DNA of 64,000 bases from JAPOXR01 sp963662395 (GTDB lineage Bacteria > Pseudomonadota > Alphaproteobacteria > Rhodobacterales > Rhodobacteraceae), in assembly GCA_963662395.1 (NCBI GenBank), contig OY759511.1:4464001-4528000 (forward strand), given 5' to 3'. The notes under the pieces are model-generated. The model had not been told where the DNA came from. It saw nothing but the letters and a program-made list of their open reading frames with translations, and made no database searches. Below are positions 55,308 through 64,000 of the stretch, piece by piece (position 1 is the first letter of the stretch; each line of letters starts with the position of its first letter). The position numbers and the translations under genes were made by a program.

Positions 55308-56627
55308 ATGACGACAACCCGTTTCGCGCCATCGCCCACCGGGCACCTGCATGTCGGAAATCTCCGCACCGCGCTGTTCAATTTCCTGATTGCCAGGAAT
55401 GCCGGCGGGCAGTTCATTCTCAGGCTCGACGATACCGACCCCGAGCGGACCCGGCAGGAATTCGTCGATTCGATCATGACTGATCTCGAATGGCTCGGGC
55501 TTGAATGGGACCGGGTAGAGAGACAGTCGGATCGGCTGGAATTGTATGCCGAATGCAGGGATGAATTGCGTCGGCAGGGACGGCTCTACGAATGCTTCGA
55601 GACTCCCGACGAGCTGGCGCTGAAGCGGAAGATGCAGCTCAGGTCCGGGAAGGCACCGGTCTATGACCGTACCGGGATGGCCCTGCACGAATCGCAACGC
55701 CGGGAGTTGCGAGAGTCGCGCCCCGGCTATTGGCGCTTTCTGCTGGAGCGCCGGCGCGTGGAGTGGACGGACGCCATCCAGGGTTCGGTGTCGATCGATG
55801 CCGCAAGCGTCTCCGACCCGGTGCTGATCCGGGCCGACGGGCAGACCCTCTACACCCTGGCATCGGTGACGGATGATGTCGACATGAAGATCACCAATGT
55901 GGTCAGGGGGGCCGATCACATCACCAACACCGCGGCGCAGATCCAGATCATGCAACTGGTGACTGACCGGTTGCCCGGGTTTGCCCATCATTCGTTGTTG
56001 ACCGGGGCCGATGGCGGGCCGCTGGCAAAGCGCCAGGGTTCGCATTCGATCGGGGGCATGCGCGAGGCCGGCATCGAGCCGATGACGATCCTGAGCATGC
56101 TGGCCTTCACCGGGTCCTCGGCCGGGTTCGGGATCAGGTCGTCGGTCGAGGAGCTGGCGGAGGAGTTTTCCCTGTCGGATTACGGCACGGCACCGACAAG
56201 AATCGACGATGCCGGGTTCGGCCAGGCAAATGCCAGGTTCCTGGCATCCCGACCTTTCGAGTATGCTGCCGGCAGGATTGCCGAGCTGGGAGTTCCGCCG
56301 CAGCTGGCTCCCCGGCTCTGGGATACGGTCAGGGAAAACATCTCCACGCTCGGCGAACTGGAAGGGTGGTGGACGGTGTTCAGGGATGGTGCCGAGCCGG
56401 CAATCGGGCCGGAGGACCGGGAATTCGTGGCGGCGGCAATGGAAATCCTGCCGGAGCCTCCATATGGCGGGTCGGCCTGGAAATCCTGGACCGACGAGGT
56501 CGGCCGCAAGACCGGCCGCAAGGGCAGGGCGCTGTTCATGCCGCTGCGCCTGGCGCTGACCGGCAAGCCGACCGGGCCGGAAATGGGAAGGGTCATGCAG
56601 CTGATGCAGAAGGTGAACAGGTGTTGA
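55308..56627 (+). CDS. gltX: glutamyl-tRNA synthetase
   Basis: Class I aminoacyl-tRNA synthetase charging tRNA with glutamate. 439 residues from ATG 55308 (GAAAGG upstream). The HIGH motif appears as PTGHLHVGNLRTALFNFL and the KMSKS loop as the divergent LAKRQGSHSI. Shorter than E. coli GltX (471). Alphaproteobacteria often carry two GluRS copies, one of which charges tRNA-Gln, so this may be one of a pair. Confidence 0.9.
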   Translation: MTTTRFAPSPTGHLHVGNLRTALFNFLIARNAGGQFILRLDDTDPERTRQEFVDSIMTDLEWLGLEWDRVERQSDRLELYAECRDELRRQGRLYECFETPDELALKRKMQLRSGKAPVYDRTGMALHESQRRELRESRPGYWRFLLERRRVEWTDAIQGSVSIDAASVSDPVLIRADGQTLYTLASVTDDVDMKITNVVRGADHITNTAAQIQIMQLVTDRLPGFAHHSLLTGADGGPLAKRQGSHSIGGMREAGIEPMTILSMLAFTGSSAGFGIRSSVEELAEEFSLSDYGTAPTRIDDAGFGQANARFLASRPFEYAAGRIAELGVPPQLAPRLWDTVRENISTLGELEGWWTVFRDGAEPAIGPEDREFVAAAMEILPEPPYGGSAWKSWTDEVGRKTGRKGRALFMPLRLALTGKPTGPEMGRVMQLMQKVNRC

Positions 56628-56798
56628 TGATCGGGAAGAACCGGTCTATGGGCGCGGTTCCCGATATCCGGCCGGCGCAGACCGGCACCATTTCCGGTGC
56701 TGCGGCCAGGGCGGCCCCTCCGGGGGTGGTTGCAGGCTGATCCGGGGCAGGGGCCGGAGTCTCGGGAGGATGGACACACAGGGACGATCTGGATTGTG

Positions 56799-57944
56799 AT
56801 GTCGGATACCACGTTGAACGAAACTGCGCTTCGTGAATTTCACCAGCTTCACGGAGCAAGGATGGTTCCCTTCGCCGGATACCGGATGCCGGTTCAGTAT
56901 CCGGCCGGAATCCTGAGCGAACATCATGTCACGAGGGGATGGGCCGGGCTGTTCGATGTCAGCCATATGGGGCAGGTCAGGATATGGCCGAAATCGGGTT
57001 CGGTTCCGGATGCTGCCCATGCGCTGGAGACCCTGATTCCCTCGGATATCGTCGGCCTGGCCGAGGGAAGACAGCGCTACGGGTTGTTCACCACCCCGGA
57101 AGGGGGGCTGGTCGATGACCTGATGATTTCGACCAGGCCGGATCATGTCTTCCTGGTGGTCAACGCCTCGCGCAAGCATGTCGATCTGGCCTTGCTCGAA
57201 TCCGGGATTGGCCGGGATTGCGAGGTCGAGCTGGTCGAGGGACGATCGCTCCTTGCCATCCAGGGGCCGGATGCCGAGGCGGTTCTGTCCCGGCTGGTCC
57301 CCGAAGTGTCAGCCATGAATTTCATGGATTCGCTGACACTGACATATGCCGGCACGGAGATCTGGGTGTCCAGGTCGGGCTATACCGGTGAAGATGGCTT
57401 CGAGGTGTCGGTGCCGGATGAACTCGCTGCCGGGTTTGCCGGCGACCTGCTGGACCAGGGCGGTGTTCTTCCGGTCGGTCTCGGGGCGCGGGATTCACTC
57501 AGGCTGGAGGCCGGGCTGTGCCTGTACGGAAATGATATCGACGAGACGACCAGCCCGGTTGAGGCCGGGCTGTCATGGGCGATCCAGAAAGCCCGACGGG
57601 CTGGCGGGCCCCGGGAGGGCGGATTCCCGGGAGATACGAGGATCCTGGCCGAAATGGCCGAAGGAACCGGCCGCCGCCGGGTTGGCATCAGGCCCCTTGG
57701 CCGGGTGCCAATGCGGCAGGGAGCGCCGATCTATGGCAGCGAGACGGGTGATGACTGCATCGGCGAGGTCACTTCCGGCGGGTTTGGCCCGACGGTGGGC
57801 GCCCCGATTGCGATGGGGTATGTAGAGGCCGGGTTCGCGTCTGCCGGGACCAGGGTGTATGGCCAGGTCAGGAACCGCCGGTACCCGGCCGAATTGCAGG
57901 CCTTGCCGTTTGTCAGAACTCGATTCAAGAAACAGAAGGGTTGA
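56799..57944 (+). CDS. gcvT: aminomethyltransferase (glycine cleavage T protein)
   Basis: Tetrahydrofolate-dependent T protein of the glycine cleavage system, 381 residues. VPFAGYRMPVQYPAGILSEH, GLFDVSHMGQ, LLAIQGPDAEAVLSRL, VSRSGYTGEDGFEVSVPDE and LGARDSLRLEAGLCLYGNDI are conserved folate-site and structural blocks. It begins at ATG 56799. I looked for a glycine riboswitch in the 170 bases upstream and did not find one. It starts the gcvT-gcvH-gcvP operon. Confidence 0.93.
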   Translation: MSDTTLNETALREFHQLHGARMVPFAGYRMPVQYPAGILSEHHVTRGWAGLFDVSHMGQVRIWPKSGSVPDAAHALETLIPSDIVGLAEGRQRYGLFTTPEGGLVDDLMISTRPDHVFLVVNASRKHVDLALLESGIGRDCEVELVEGRSLLAIQGPDAEAVLSRLVPEVSAMNFMDSLTLTYAGTEIWVSRSGYTGEDGFEVSVPDELAAGFAGDLLDQGGVLPVGLGARDSLRLEAGLCLYGNDIDETTSPVEAGLSWAIQKARRAGGPREGGFPGDTRILAEMAEGTGRRRVGIRPLGRVPMRQGAPIYGSETGDDCIGEVTSGGFGPTVGAPIAMGYVEAGFASAGTRVYGQVRNRRYPAELQALPFVRTRFKKQKG

Positions 57945-57948
57945 GAAC

Positions 57949-58308
57949 GTGAAATTTACCGATGAACATGAATGGCTGTCGCTGGAGGATGGCATCGCAA
58001 CCGTGGGAATCACCGAATATGCGGTCAGCCAGCTTGGCGACATCGTCTTTGTCGAGCTTCCCGATGTCGGGGCTGAACTGGAGGCAGGCGGTGATGCCGC
58101 CGTCGTGGAGAGCGTCAAGGCAGCCTCCGACGTCTATGCGCCGCTTGCCGGCGTGGTGACCGAAGTCAATGAAGGACTTGCCGACGAGCCGACGCTGGTC
58201 AATGACGACCCGCAGGGAGAGGGATGGTTCTTCAGGATCAAGCTCGCGGACCCGTCCGAATATGAGGGCTTCATGGACGAGGATGAATACCGCGCGTTCA
58301 TCAGCTAG
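57949..58308 (+). CDS. gcvH: glycine cleavage H protein
   Basis: Lipoyl carrier of the glycine cleavage system, 119 residues. It starts at GTG 57949, 4 bases after gcvT. The lipoyl-Lys motif is VVESVKAASDVYAPL, and the family ends WFFRIKLADP. The open frame continues upstream, but the N-terminal KFTDEHEWLS is the real start. Confidence 0.95.
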   Translation: MKFTDEHEWLSLEDGIATVGITEYAVSQLGDIVFVELPDVGAELEAGGDAAVVESVKAASDVYAPLAGVVTEVNEGLADEPTLVNDDPQGEGWFFRIKLADPSEYEGFMDEDEYRAFIS

Positions 58309-58325
58309 GTTTTCGGGAGAATTTC

Positions 58326-61157
58326 ATGTCTACCGGCACGGTACCCTACAACCCTGACGATTTCTGCAACCTGCGCCATATCGGGCCATCGCGGGGCGAA
58401 TTGGCCGAAATGCTCGACGAGATGGGCTATCGGTCGGAGGAGGACCTGATCGATGCCCTGCTGCCGCCGCAGCTGGGTCGGACATCGGTGGACGGGCTTG
58501 GCAAGCCGCTGACCGAACAGGAAACACTGGAGTTGCTGCGCGAGACCGCGTCCCGCAACCAGGAGATGATTTCACTCATCGGCATGGGCTACTACCGCAC
58601 CGTCACGCCGCTGGTGATCCTGAGAAACATCCTCGAAAACCCGGCCTGGTATACCGCGTACACGCCCTACCAGGCGGAAATCAGCCAAGGGCGCCTCGAG
58701 GTCCTGGCGGCCTTCCAGACCATGATCTGCGACCTGACCGGGCTGGAAGTCGCCAACGCCTCGCTGCTTGACGAGGCAACCGCCGCCGCCGAGGCGATGG
58801 CCATGGCCCGCCGGGTGTCACGATCCCGATCGGACGTGTATTTCGTCGACCGGAACTGCCACCCCCAGACCATATCCGTGATCCGGACCAGGGCGCGGCC
58901 CACGGGCATCAGGATTGTTGTCGGTGATCCGCTGGAGGATTTGGCGGCGAGTGACTGCTTCGGAGCGGTGTTCCAGTATCCGGGAACCGATGGCGAAGTG
59001 CGTGATTTCAGCGATGCGATCGAACAGCTTCACGGGTCGGGGGGCATCGCGGTCGTCGCTGCCGACCTGATGGCACTGGCCGTGCTGAAGGATCCGGGCG
59101 CGATGGGCGCCGATATCGCGGTCGGCACGACCCAGAGATTCGGGGTTCCCATGGGTTATGGTGGTCCCCATGCCGGCTATATTGCCGCCCGGGATGCCCG
59201 CAAGCGGGAGCTGCCCGGCCGAATCGTCGGGTTGTCGGTGGATAGCGGGGGACGAAATGCCTACCGGCTTGCGCTGCAGACCCGGGAGCAGCACATCCGT
59301 CGCCAGAAGGCGAAGTCGAATATCTGCACGGCGCAGGTCCTGCCAGCCGTCCTGGCCAGCATGTATGCCGTGTTTCACGGCGCAGCCGGGATCAGGGCGA
59401 TCGCCAACCGGATACACGGGCGGGCCGCGACCCTGGCCCGGGCATTGACGGCGGCGGGCCATGTGGTCGAGACCGGCGTGTTCTTCGACACGATTGTCGT
59501 CAGGGTTGGCCAGGGCCAACAGCAGATCATCAACGCCGCCCGGGAATCCGGGATCAACTTCCGGATCATCGGGCAGGACCGGATCGGCATCTCCCTGGAC
59601 GAGATGGTCGATGAGAAGGAGCTGGCAGCCATCGCCAATTGCCTTGATGCATCCGGCAGCCTGGATCATGGAGCGGCGAGCACCGTCATTCCGAAGTCCC
59701 TCCGCCGGACATCCACCTACCTGGAGCATCCGGCCTTCAACGCCAACCGCTCTGAACTCTCCATCACCCGTTACATGCGCCGGTTGTCCGACAAGGACCT
59801 GGCTCTCGACCGGACCATGATTCCGCTTGGCTCATGCACCATGAAGCTCAATGCCACTGTCGAGATGATCCCGGTCACATTCCCGGAATTCGGCAATATC
59901 CACCCATTCGCGCCAGCCGAACAGGTCGCCGGTTACCGGGACATGATCGATGATCTCTGCGACCGGCTGTGCCGTATCACCGGGTATGACGCCATATCCA
60001 TGCAGCCGAATTCCGGCGCACAGGGCGAATTCGCCGGACTCATGGCCATTCGTGCCTACCATGAACACAATGGTGACGATACGCGCGTTCACTGCCTCAT
60101 TCCGAAATCCGCACACGGGACCAATGCCGCCTCGGCCCAGCTGGCCGGGATGGAAGTCATCGAGATCAGGTCCAGGGATGACGGAACCGTGGATTTGGAC
60201 GATTTGACGGAGAAGGCCGAACAGGTCGGAGATACGCTGGCAGCGACCATGATCACCTACCCGTCGACGCACGGGGTGTTCGAGGACACGATCAGGGACG
60301 TGGTCGATATCACCCATCGGAATGGCGGACAGGTCTATTTTGACGGTGCAAACCTGAATTCGCTGGTCGGCATTGCCAGGCCGGGTGACCTCGGTGCCGA
60401 TGTCGGCCATCTCAATCTCCACAAGACCTTCTGCATCCCGCATGGCGGGGGCGGGCCGGGAATGGGCCCGATCGGGGTCAAGTCTCACCTGGTCCCGTTC
60501 CTGCCCGGCGATCCTTTGCTGGGCACGCAGACCGGAGCGGTGTCGGCAACCATGTTCGGGTCGGCCTCGATACTGCCGGTCTCCTGGGCCTATATCCTCA
60601 TGATGGGTGCCGAGGGGCTGGCGCGGGCGACACGGATTGCCATCGTCAACGCCAACTACATCGCCACCCGGATACGGAAGAGATTCGAGATCTGCTATTC
60701 CGGCAACCGGGATTTGGTCGCACATGAATGCATCATCGATATTCGCAAGGCGGTTGAAGGGACGAATATCACTATCGACGATGTGGCCAAGCGCCTGATC
60801 GATTGCGGATTTCATCCGCCGACCATGAGCTGGCCGGTCGCCGGAACGTTGATGGTGGAGCCAACCGAATCCGAATCAAAGGAAGAACTGGACCGGTTCT
60901 GCGACGCGATGCTCGGCATCATGGACGAGATCGATGACGTCAGGAATGGCAAGCTGGATGCCGACAACAATCCCCTGGTGAATTCACCGCACTCCCTGGC
61001 CGAATTCATCGAGGGCTGGGACCGGCCCTACCCGGCGAGCCGCGCCGCATTTCCGCCAGGATGCGACCCGGACAACAAGTACTGGCCACCAACCAACAGG
61101 ATCGACAATGTCTGGGGTGACCGGCATTTCGTCGGAGTACTGCCTGACAACCGGTAA
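58326..61157 (+). CDS. gcvP: glycine dehydrogenase (P protein), single-chain form
   Basis: PLP-dependent glycine decarboxylase, 943 residues in one chain, not the split GcvPA/GcvPB form. The N-terminal half has FCNLRHIGPS and GMGYYRTVTPLVILRNI. The PLP-lysine is in HLNLHKTFCIPHGGGGPGMG. PNSGAQGEFAGLMAIRAYH and YPSTHGVFED mark the second half. It follows gcvH by 17 bases with a GGGAGA ribosome site. It completes the cleavage system except for L protein. Confidence 0.95.
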   Translation: MSTGTVPYNPDDFCNLRHIGPSRGELAEMLDEMGYRSEEDLIDALLPPQLGRTSVDGLGKPLTEQETLELLRETASRNQEMISLIGMGYYRTVTPLVILRNILENPAWYTAYTPYQAEISQGRLEVLAAFQTMICDLTGLEVANASLLDEATAAAEAMAMARRVSRSRSDVYFVDRNCHPQTISVIRTRARPTGIRIVVGDPLEDLAASDCFGAVFQYPGTDGEVRDFSDAIEQLHGSGGIAVVAADLMALAVLKDPGAMGADIAVGTTQRFGVPMGYGGPHAGYIAARDARKRELPGRIVGLSVDSGGRNAYRLALQTREQHIRRQKAKSNICTAQVLPAVLASMYAVFHGAAGIRAIANRIHGRAATLARALTAAGHVVETGVFFDTIVVRVGQGQQQIINAARESGINFRIIGQDRIGISLDEMVDEKELAAIANCLDASGSLDHGAASTVIPKSLRRTSTYLEHPAFNANRSELSITRYMRRLSDKDLALDRTMIPLGSCTMKLNATVEMIPVTFPEFGNIHPFAPAEQVAGYRDMIDDLCDRLCRITGYDAISMQPNSGAQGEFAGLMAIRAYHEHNGDDTRVHCLIPKSAHGTNAASAQLAGMEVIEIRSRDDGTVDLDDLTEKAEQVGDTLAATMITYPSTHGVFEDTIRDVVDITHRNGGQVYFDGANLNSLVGIARPGDLGADVGHLNLHKTFCIPHGGGGPGMGPIGVKSHLVPFLPGDPLLGTQTGAVSATMFGSASILPVSWAYILMMGAEGLARATRIAIVNANYIATRIRKRFEICYSGNRDLVAHECIIDIRKAVEGTNITIDDVAKRLIDCGFHPPTMSWPVAGTLMVEPTESESKEELDRFCDAMLGIMDEIDDVRNGKLDADNNPLVNSPHSLAEFIEGWDRPYPASRAAFPPGCDPDNKYWPPTNRIDNVWGDRHFVGVLPDNR

Positions 61158-61798
61158 ACCCGAACCGGAAGACATCCGATCTCGCCCCCGGACCCTCCGC
61201 GTCCGGTGCAGTTGGCGGTCCTCCCGTTCCGTACGCTGGAACGGCTCACCATGCACGCCAGCGAAGCAACATGCCGGTGCCACCTTCCGCGGAACCGCAG
61301 GGAGGGACGGGAACACTGCCTGCCGGTTTCCGCCCCGTCGGCACCGGCCTTGCGGAGCCGGCCGGCGCTGCCGGGCGGCGCCGGACCATGGAGGCGTGCT
61401 TCCGGGGGCCGGGCCCGCTCCCGGCATGGCCGGCGGCGGAATCGACGATCAGGGCACGGGGCAGACAGGACGGAAGGAGTCCGGAGCCGGAGCCCTGCCC
61501 TCATGACGGCACGGGTGCCGGGCGCTCCGATGCCCCGATGCCTGATCGCGGAACTCCTGCCCGGGCCGCCGACGACACGGTCATTCGTCATGCACCGGCC
61601 GCCGTGGCGGCGCAAACACCGGGCAGGCGCCGCAAGGGCGCATTGCAGAAGGCGAACGGGTCTATGCGTGACTGTGGTATTGGGTTGGTGTCATCAACTG
61701 GCGGGTGATGCGTTGCCGGAATTCGACAAGGCCTGGTGCCTGTGCCGGCGGCCGACTCCCATGCCTCGGTGGCTGCCGAGGCAGGAGGGCCCGTTTCT
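61158..61798. other. 641-base non-coding gap between convergent gcvP and parE
   Basis: GC-rich stretch with open frames on both strands but none with a ribosome site, recognisable domain or normal residue composition (many Arg, Pro, Gly). It could be a degraded insertion or old gene. Only a small hairpin next to parE is clear. Confidence 0.5.
61763..61782 (-). terminator. hairpin after parE (GCCTCGG / CCGAGGC)
   Basis: A perfect 7-bp stem with a 6-base loop, about 17 bases beyond the parE stop. It can be extended outward with a mismatch, but there is no T-run, so it is only a possible terminator. Confidence 0.4.
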
Positions 61799-63772
61799 TC
61801 AGATGTCGAGGCCGGCGGCGAATTTGGCGTTTTGCTGCAGGAACCTGAATCGTTCTTCCGGCTTCTTGCCCATCAGGCGGGAAATCAGGTCCCCGGTGCT
61901 GGCCTCTTCGTCCCCTTCGATTCTCACCTGGACAAGTTTCCTGGTAGCGGGATCCATGGTCGTGCTGCACAAATCCTTGGCGTCCATTTCGCCGAGCCCC
62001 TTGAACCGGGACACCTCGATCTTTCCGCGACCGGTGAGGATATCGGCGACCAGCCGGTCCTTTTCGACATCATCCCTGGCATAGAGGCGCCTTGAGCCCT
62101 GGGTGATCCGGAACAGCGGCGGGCAGGCCAGGAACAGGTGGCCCCGCCGGATGATGTCACGAAGCTGGGCGAAGAAGAACGTCATCAACAGCGAGGCAAT
62201 ATGCGCACCATCCACATCGGCATCGGTCATGATGATGACCTTGTCATACCGCAGATCGTCGATCTGGAGCCTGTTGCCCGGCTTCACCCCGAGTGCCTGG
62301 TAGAGGTCGTTGATCTCGCTGTTCTGGTTCATCTTTGATGATGATGCCCCCAGCACGTTGAGTATCTTGCCCCGCAACGGAAGCAATGCCTGGTTTTCCC
62401 GGTTGCGGGCCATTTTCGCTGACCCGCCAGCCGAATCGCCCTCGACGATGAACAATTCGGTTCCCTCGCGGGCAGAGCGGGTGCAATCGACCAGCTTGCC
62501 AGGCAGGCGGAGTTTCTTGGTCGCGGTCTTGCGGGAGGTCTCCTTCTCGACCCGCCGCCGCAGCCGATCCTCGGAATGGCGAATCAGCTGTTCGAGCAAC
62601 TCACCGGACACCCTCGGATCGGCTGCCAGCCAATTGTCGAAATGATCGCGAACCGAGTTCTCGACCAGCCTCTGGGCGGCGGCGCTGGCCAGCCGGTCCT
62701 TGGTCTGCCCGACGAATTCCGGATCTTCAATGAAGCAGGATACAAGCGCGCAGCCGGTTGCCTGAATGTCTTCCCTCGTGATCTTGCCGGCCCGGGGGTT
62801 GGATATGAACTCGCCATATCCTCGAATGCCCTTCAGCACCGCGCCCCAGAATCCCGTCTCGTGGGTGCCGCCCTCCATGGTCGGCACGGTATTGCAGTAG
62901 GACCGGGTGAATCCGTCACGATCCGCCGCCCAGTTGAGGGCCCATTCGACAGACCCTGTGGCCTGGCCGCCGAACCGGTCCGAAAAATCGACCTTGCCGG
63001 CGAATGGTCGCTCGGAACAGAGCGTGGCTCCGTCCAGCTGATCCCGCAGAAATTCCTCAAGACCACCGGGAAAGTGGAAAACGGCCGCGTCCGGAACATC
63101 CTTCTCGGCAATGGCGCATTTCCAGCGCATTTCGACCCCGGAAAACAGGTAGGCCTTCGACCGGACCATGCCCATCACCGTCTTCGGTTTCATCCTGGCG
63201 GTCTTGCCGAATATCTCCGGGTCCGGCCTGAAAGTGATCGTGGTTCCTCGCCGGTTCGGGGCGCCGCCAGCCTTCCGCACTGGCCCGAGCGGTTTGCCCC
63301 GAGAGTATTCCTGCTGATACCGGGCCCTGTTCCTGATCACCTCGACTGCCAGTGATTCCGACAGGGCGTTGACAACCGACACGCCGACACCATGCAGACC
63401 GCCGGCGGTCTGATAGATCTTGCCGGAGAATTTTCCGCCAGCATGGAGGGTGGTGAGTATGACCTCCAGGGCGGACTTGTCAGGGTTGCTGGGGTGGGGA
63501 TCGACTGGAATTCCCCGGCCATTGTCACTGATGGTCAGTGAATGGTCCTGGTTGAAATCGACATCGATCCTGCTGGCATGCCCGGCTACCGCCTCATCCA
63601 TGGCATTGTCGAGCACCTCGGCGGCCAGATGGTGCATGGCCCGAAGGTCGGTTCCACCGACATACATGCCCGGTCGCATGCGTACCGGTTCGAGGCCTTC
63701 GAGAACCTCGATTGCTGATGCATCATAGACGGGCTGAGCCGAAAGACGCGCGACTGCGCTTTCGAAACCCAT
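61799..63772 (-). CDS. parE: DNA topoisomerase IV subunit B
   Basis: ATPase subunit of topoisomerase IV (decatenates chromosomes), 657 residues. EVLDNAMDEAVAG, ISDNGRGIPVD and TAGGLHGVGVSVVNALS form the GHKL ATP site. FIVEGDSAGGSAKMARNRENQ and IMTDADVDGAHIASLLMTF are the TOPRIM blocks. The Ala-Lys-MARN form after GGSA is typical of ParE rather than GyrB (which has GGSAKQGR), and there is no GyrB insertion. Confidence 0.92.
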   Translation of the reverse strand: MGFESAVARLSAQPVYDASAIEVLEGLEPVRMRPGMYVGGTDLRAMHHLAAEVLDNAMDEAVAGHASRIDVDFNQDHSLTISDNGRGIPVDPHPSNPDKSALEVILTTLHAGGKFSGKIYQTAGGLHGVGVSVVNALSESLAVEVIRNRARYQQEYSRGKPLGPVRKAGGAPNRRGTTITFRPDPEIFGKTARMKPKTVMGMVRSKAYLFSGVEMRWKCAIAEKDVPDAAVFHFPGGLEEFLRDQLDGATLCSERPFAGKVDFSDRFGGQATGSVEWALNWAADRDGFTRSYCNTVPTMEGGTHETGFWGAVLKGIRGYGEFISNPRAGKITREDIQATGCALVSCFIEDPEFVGQTKDRLASAAAQRLVENSVRDHFDNWLAADPRVSGELLEQLIRHSEDRLRRRVEKETSRKTATKKLRLPGKLVDCTRSAREGTELFIVEGDSAGGSAKMARNRENQALLPLRGKILNVLGASSSKMNQNSEINDLYQALGVKPGNRLQIDDLRYDKVIIMTDADVDGAHIASLLMTFFFAQLRDIIRRGHLFLACPPLFRITQGSRRLYARDDVEKDRLVADILTGRGKIEVSRFKGLGEMDAKDLCSTTMDPATRKLVQVRIEGDEEASTGDLISRLMGKKPEERFRFLQQNAKFAAGLDI

Positions 63773-64000
63773 TGTTCTTCTGCCTCAATTCATTCTTGTT
63801 GCCGGGCAGGATAGTCGGCCGCAATGCACCTGTGCAATTCAAATCGGCAGGAGTGGCCTCAATTCGGCAAGGCTGTTGCCGGATTGTCGTGAAAAACCGC
63901 AATTTGAGGTCTCCGGCCGGACCGAAATGAATGCCGAAGGCCATGTCTTGTCGTCGGTACCCTCATCGCATACTGCCACCTGATGTTCTTCAGCAGCAAA
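63773..64000. other. region upstream of parE, no gene seen
   Basis: 228 bases to the window edge, AT-richer than average around 63780-63880. It probably contains the parE promoter. A gene may start beyond the window. Confidence 0.4.

Noticed and set aside
56628..56798. glycine riboswitch upstream of gcvT
   Set aside because: I looked for the paired GGAGAG and aptamer-core sequences and found none.
61028..61615. 195-residue minus-strand frame overlapping gcvP end
   Set aside because: Overlaps gcvP, has an Arg/Pro/Gly-dominated composition and no domain.

Overview
This is a GC-rich window whose gene content fits an alphaproteobacterium. The supporting features are an aglEFGK-type alpha-glucoside transporter, an mreBCD-mrdA-rodA cell-shape operon, a Kdo synthase (Gram-negative outer membrane), unfused gcvT-gcvH-gcvP and a compact ABC-transporter catabolic style. 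The family cannot be fixed from this sequence alone. No rRNA, CRISPR array or prophage was seen. The one RNA gene I could fold is tRNA-Gln(TTG). No transcription-factor gene was recognised anywhere in the 64 kb, although several operator-like palindromes are present.

Layout. 1-2642: an export-type ABC permease/ATPase pair (YbbP/YbbA-like) divergent from a TesA-like esterase. 2665-9904: a GH4 glycosidase divergent from aglE-aglF-aglG-aglK. 10128-10574: a DUF4396 membrane protein. 10593-18047: a tightly coupled eight-gene minus-strand operon (NMT1/ThiY-type ABC importer, cytosine-deaminase-like amidohydrolase, FAD-linked oxidoreductase, two flavodoxin-fold oxidoreductases, creatininase-family amidohydrolase), divergent from a RidA gene. 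It looks like an uncharacterised pathway for importing and opening a small nitrogen-containing ring.

19149-24430 is a nested mobile island. A perfect 28-bp inverted repeat lies at its two ends, abutted on both sides by the same 6-bp sequence. It encloses two broken IS256-family transposase copies, a nuclease-like hypothetical gene, two coupled minus-strand hypothetical genes, and an intact IS4-type element whose transposase carries an N-terminal DruA/DUF4338-like domain. A frameshifted P-loop ATPase gene follows, then a PPK2 polyphosphate kinase.

27344-37895 is a sugar or polyol catabolic region: a Ugp-like ABC importer (B-A-E-C order), three Gfo/Idh/MocA oxidoreductases and a D-2-hydroxyacid dehydrogenase. 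The divergent promoter region has been split by an apparently complete IS630 element whose transposase needs a -1 frameshift on an A8 tract.

37946-63772 is mostly housekeeping: tRNA-Gln, phosphomannomutase, kdsA, nhaA, an ArsP/YraQ-like permease, ghrA-like reductase, rodA, mrdA, mreD, mreC, mreB, leuA, a 20-repeat MORN protein, nadE, gltX, gcvTHP and parE. Most long open frames opposite these genes are shadows created by high GC.
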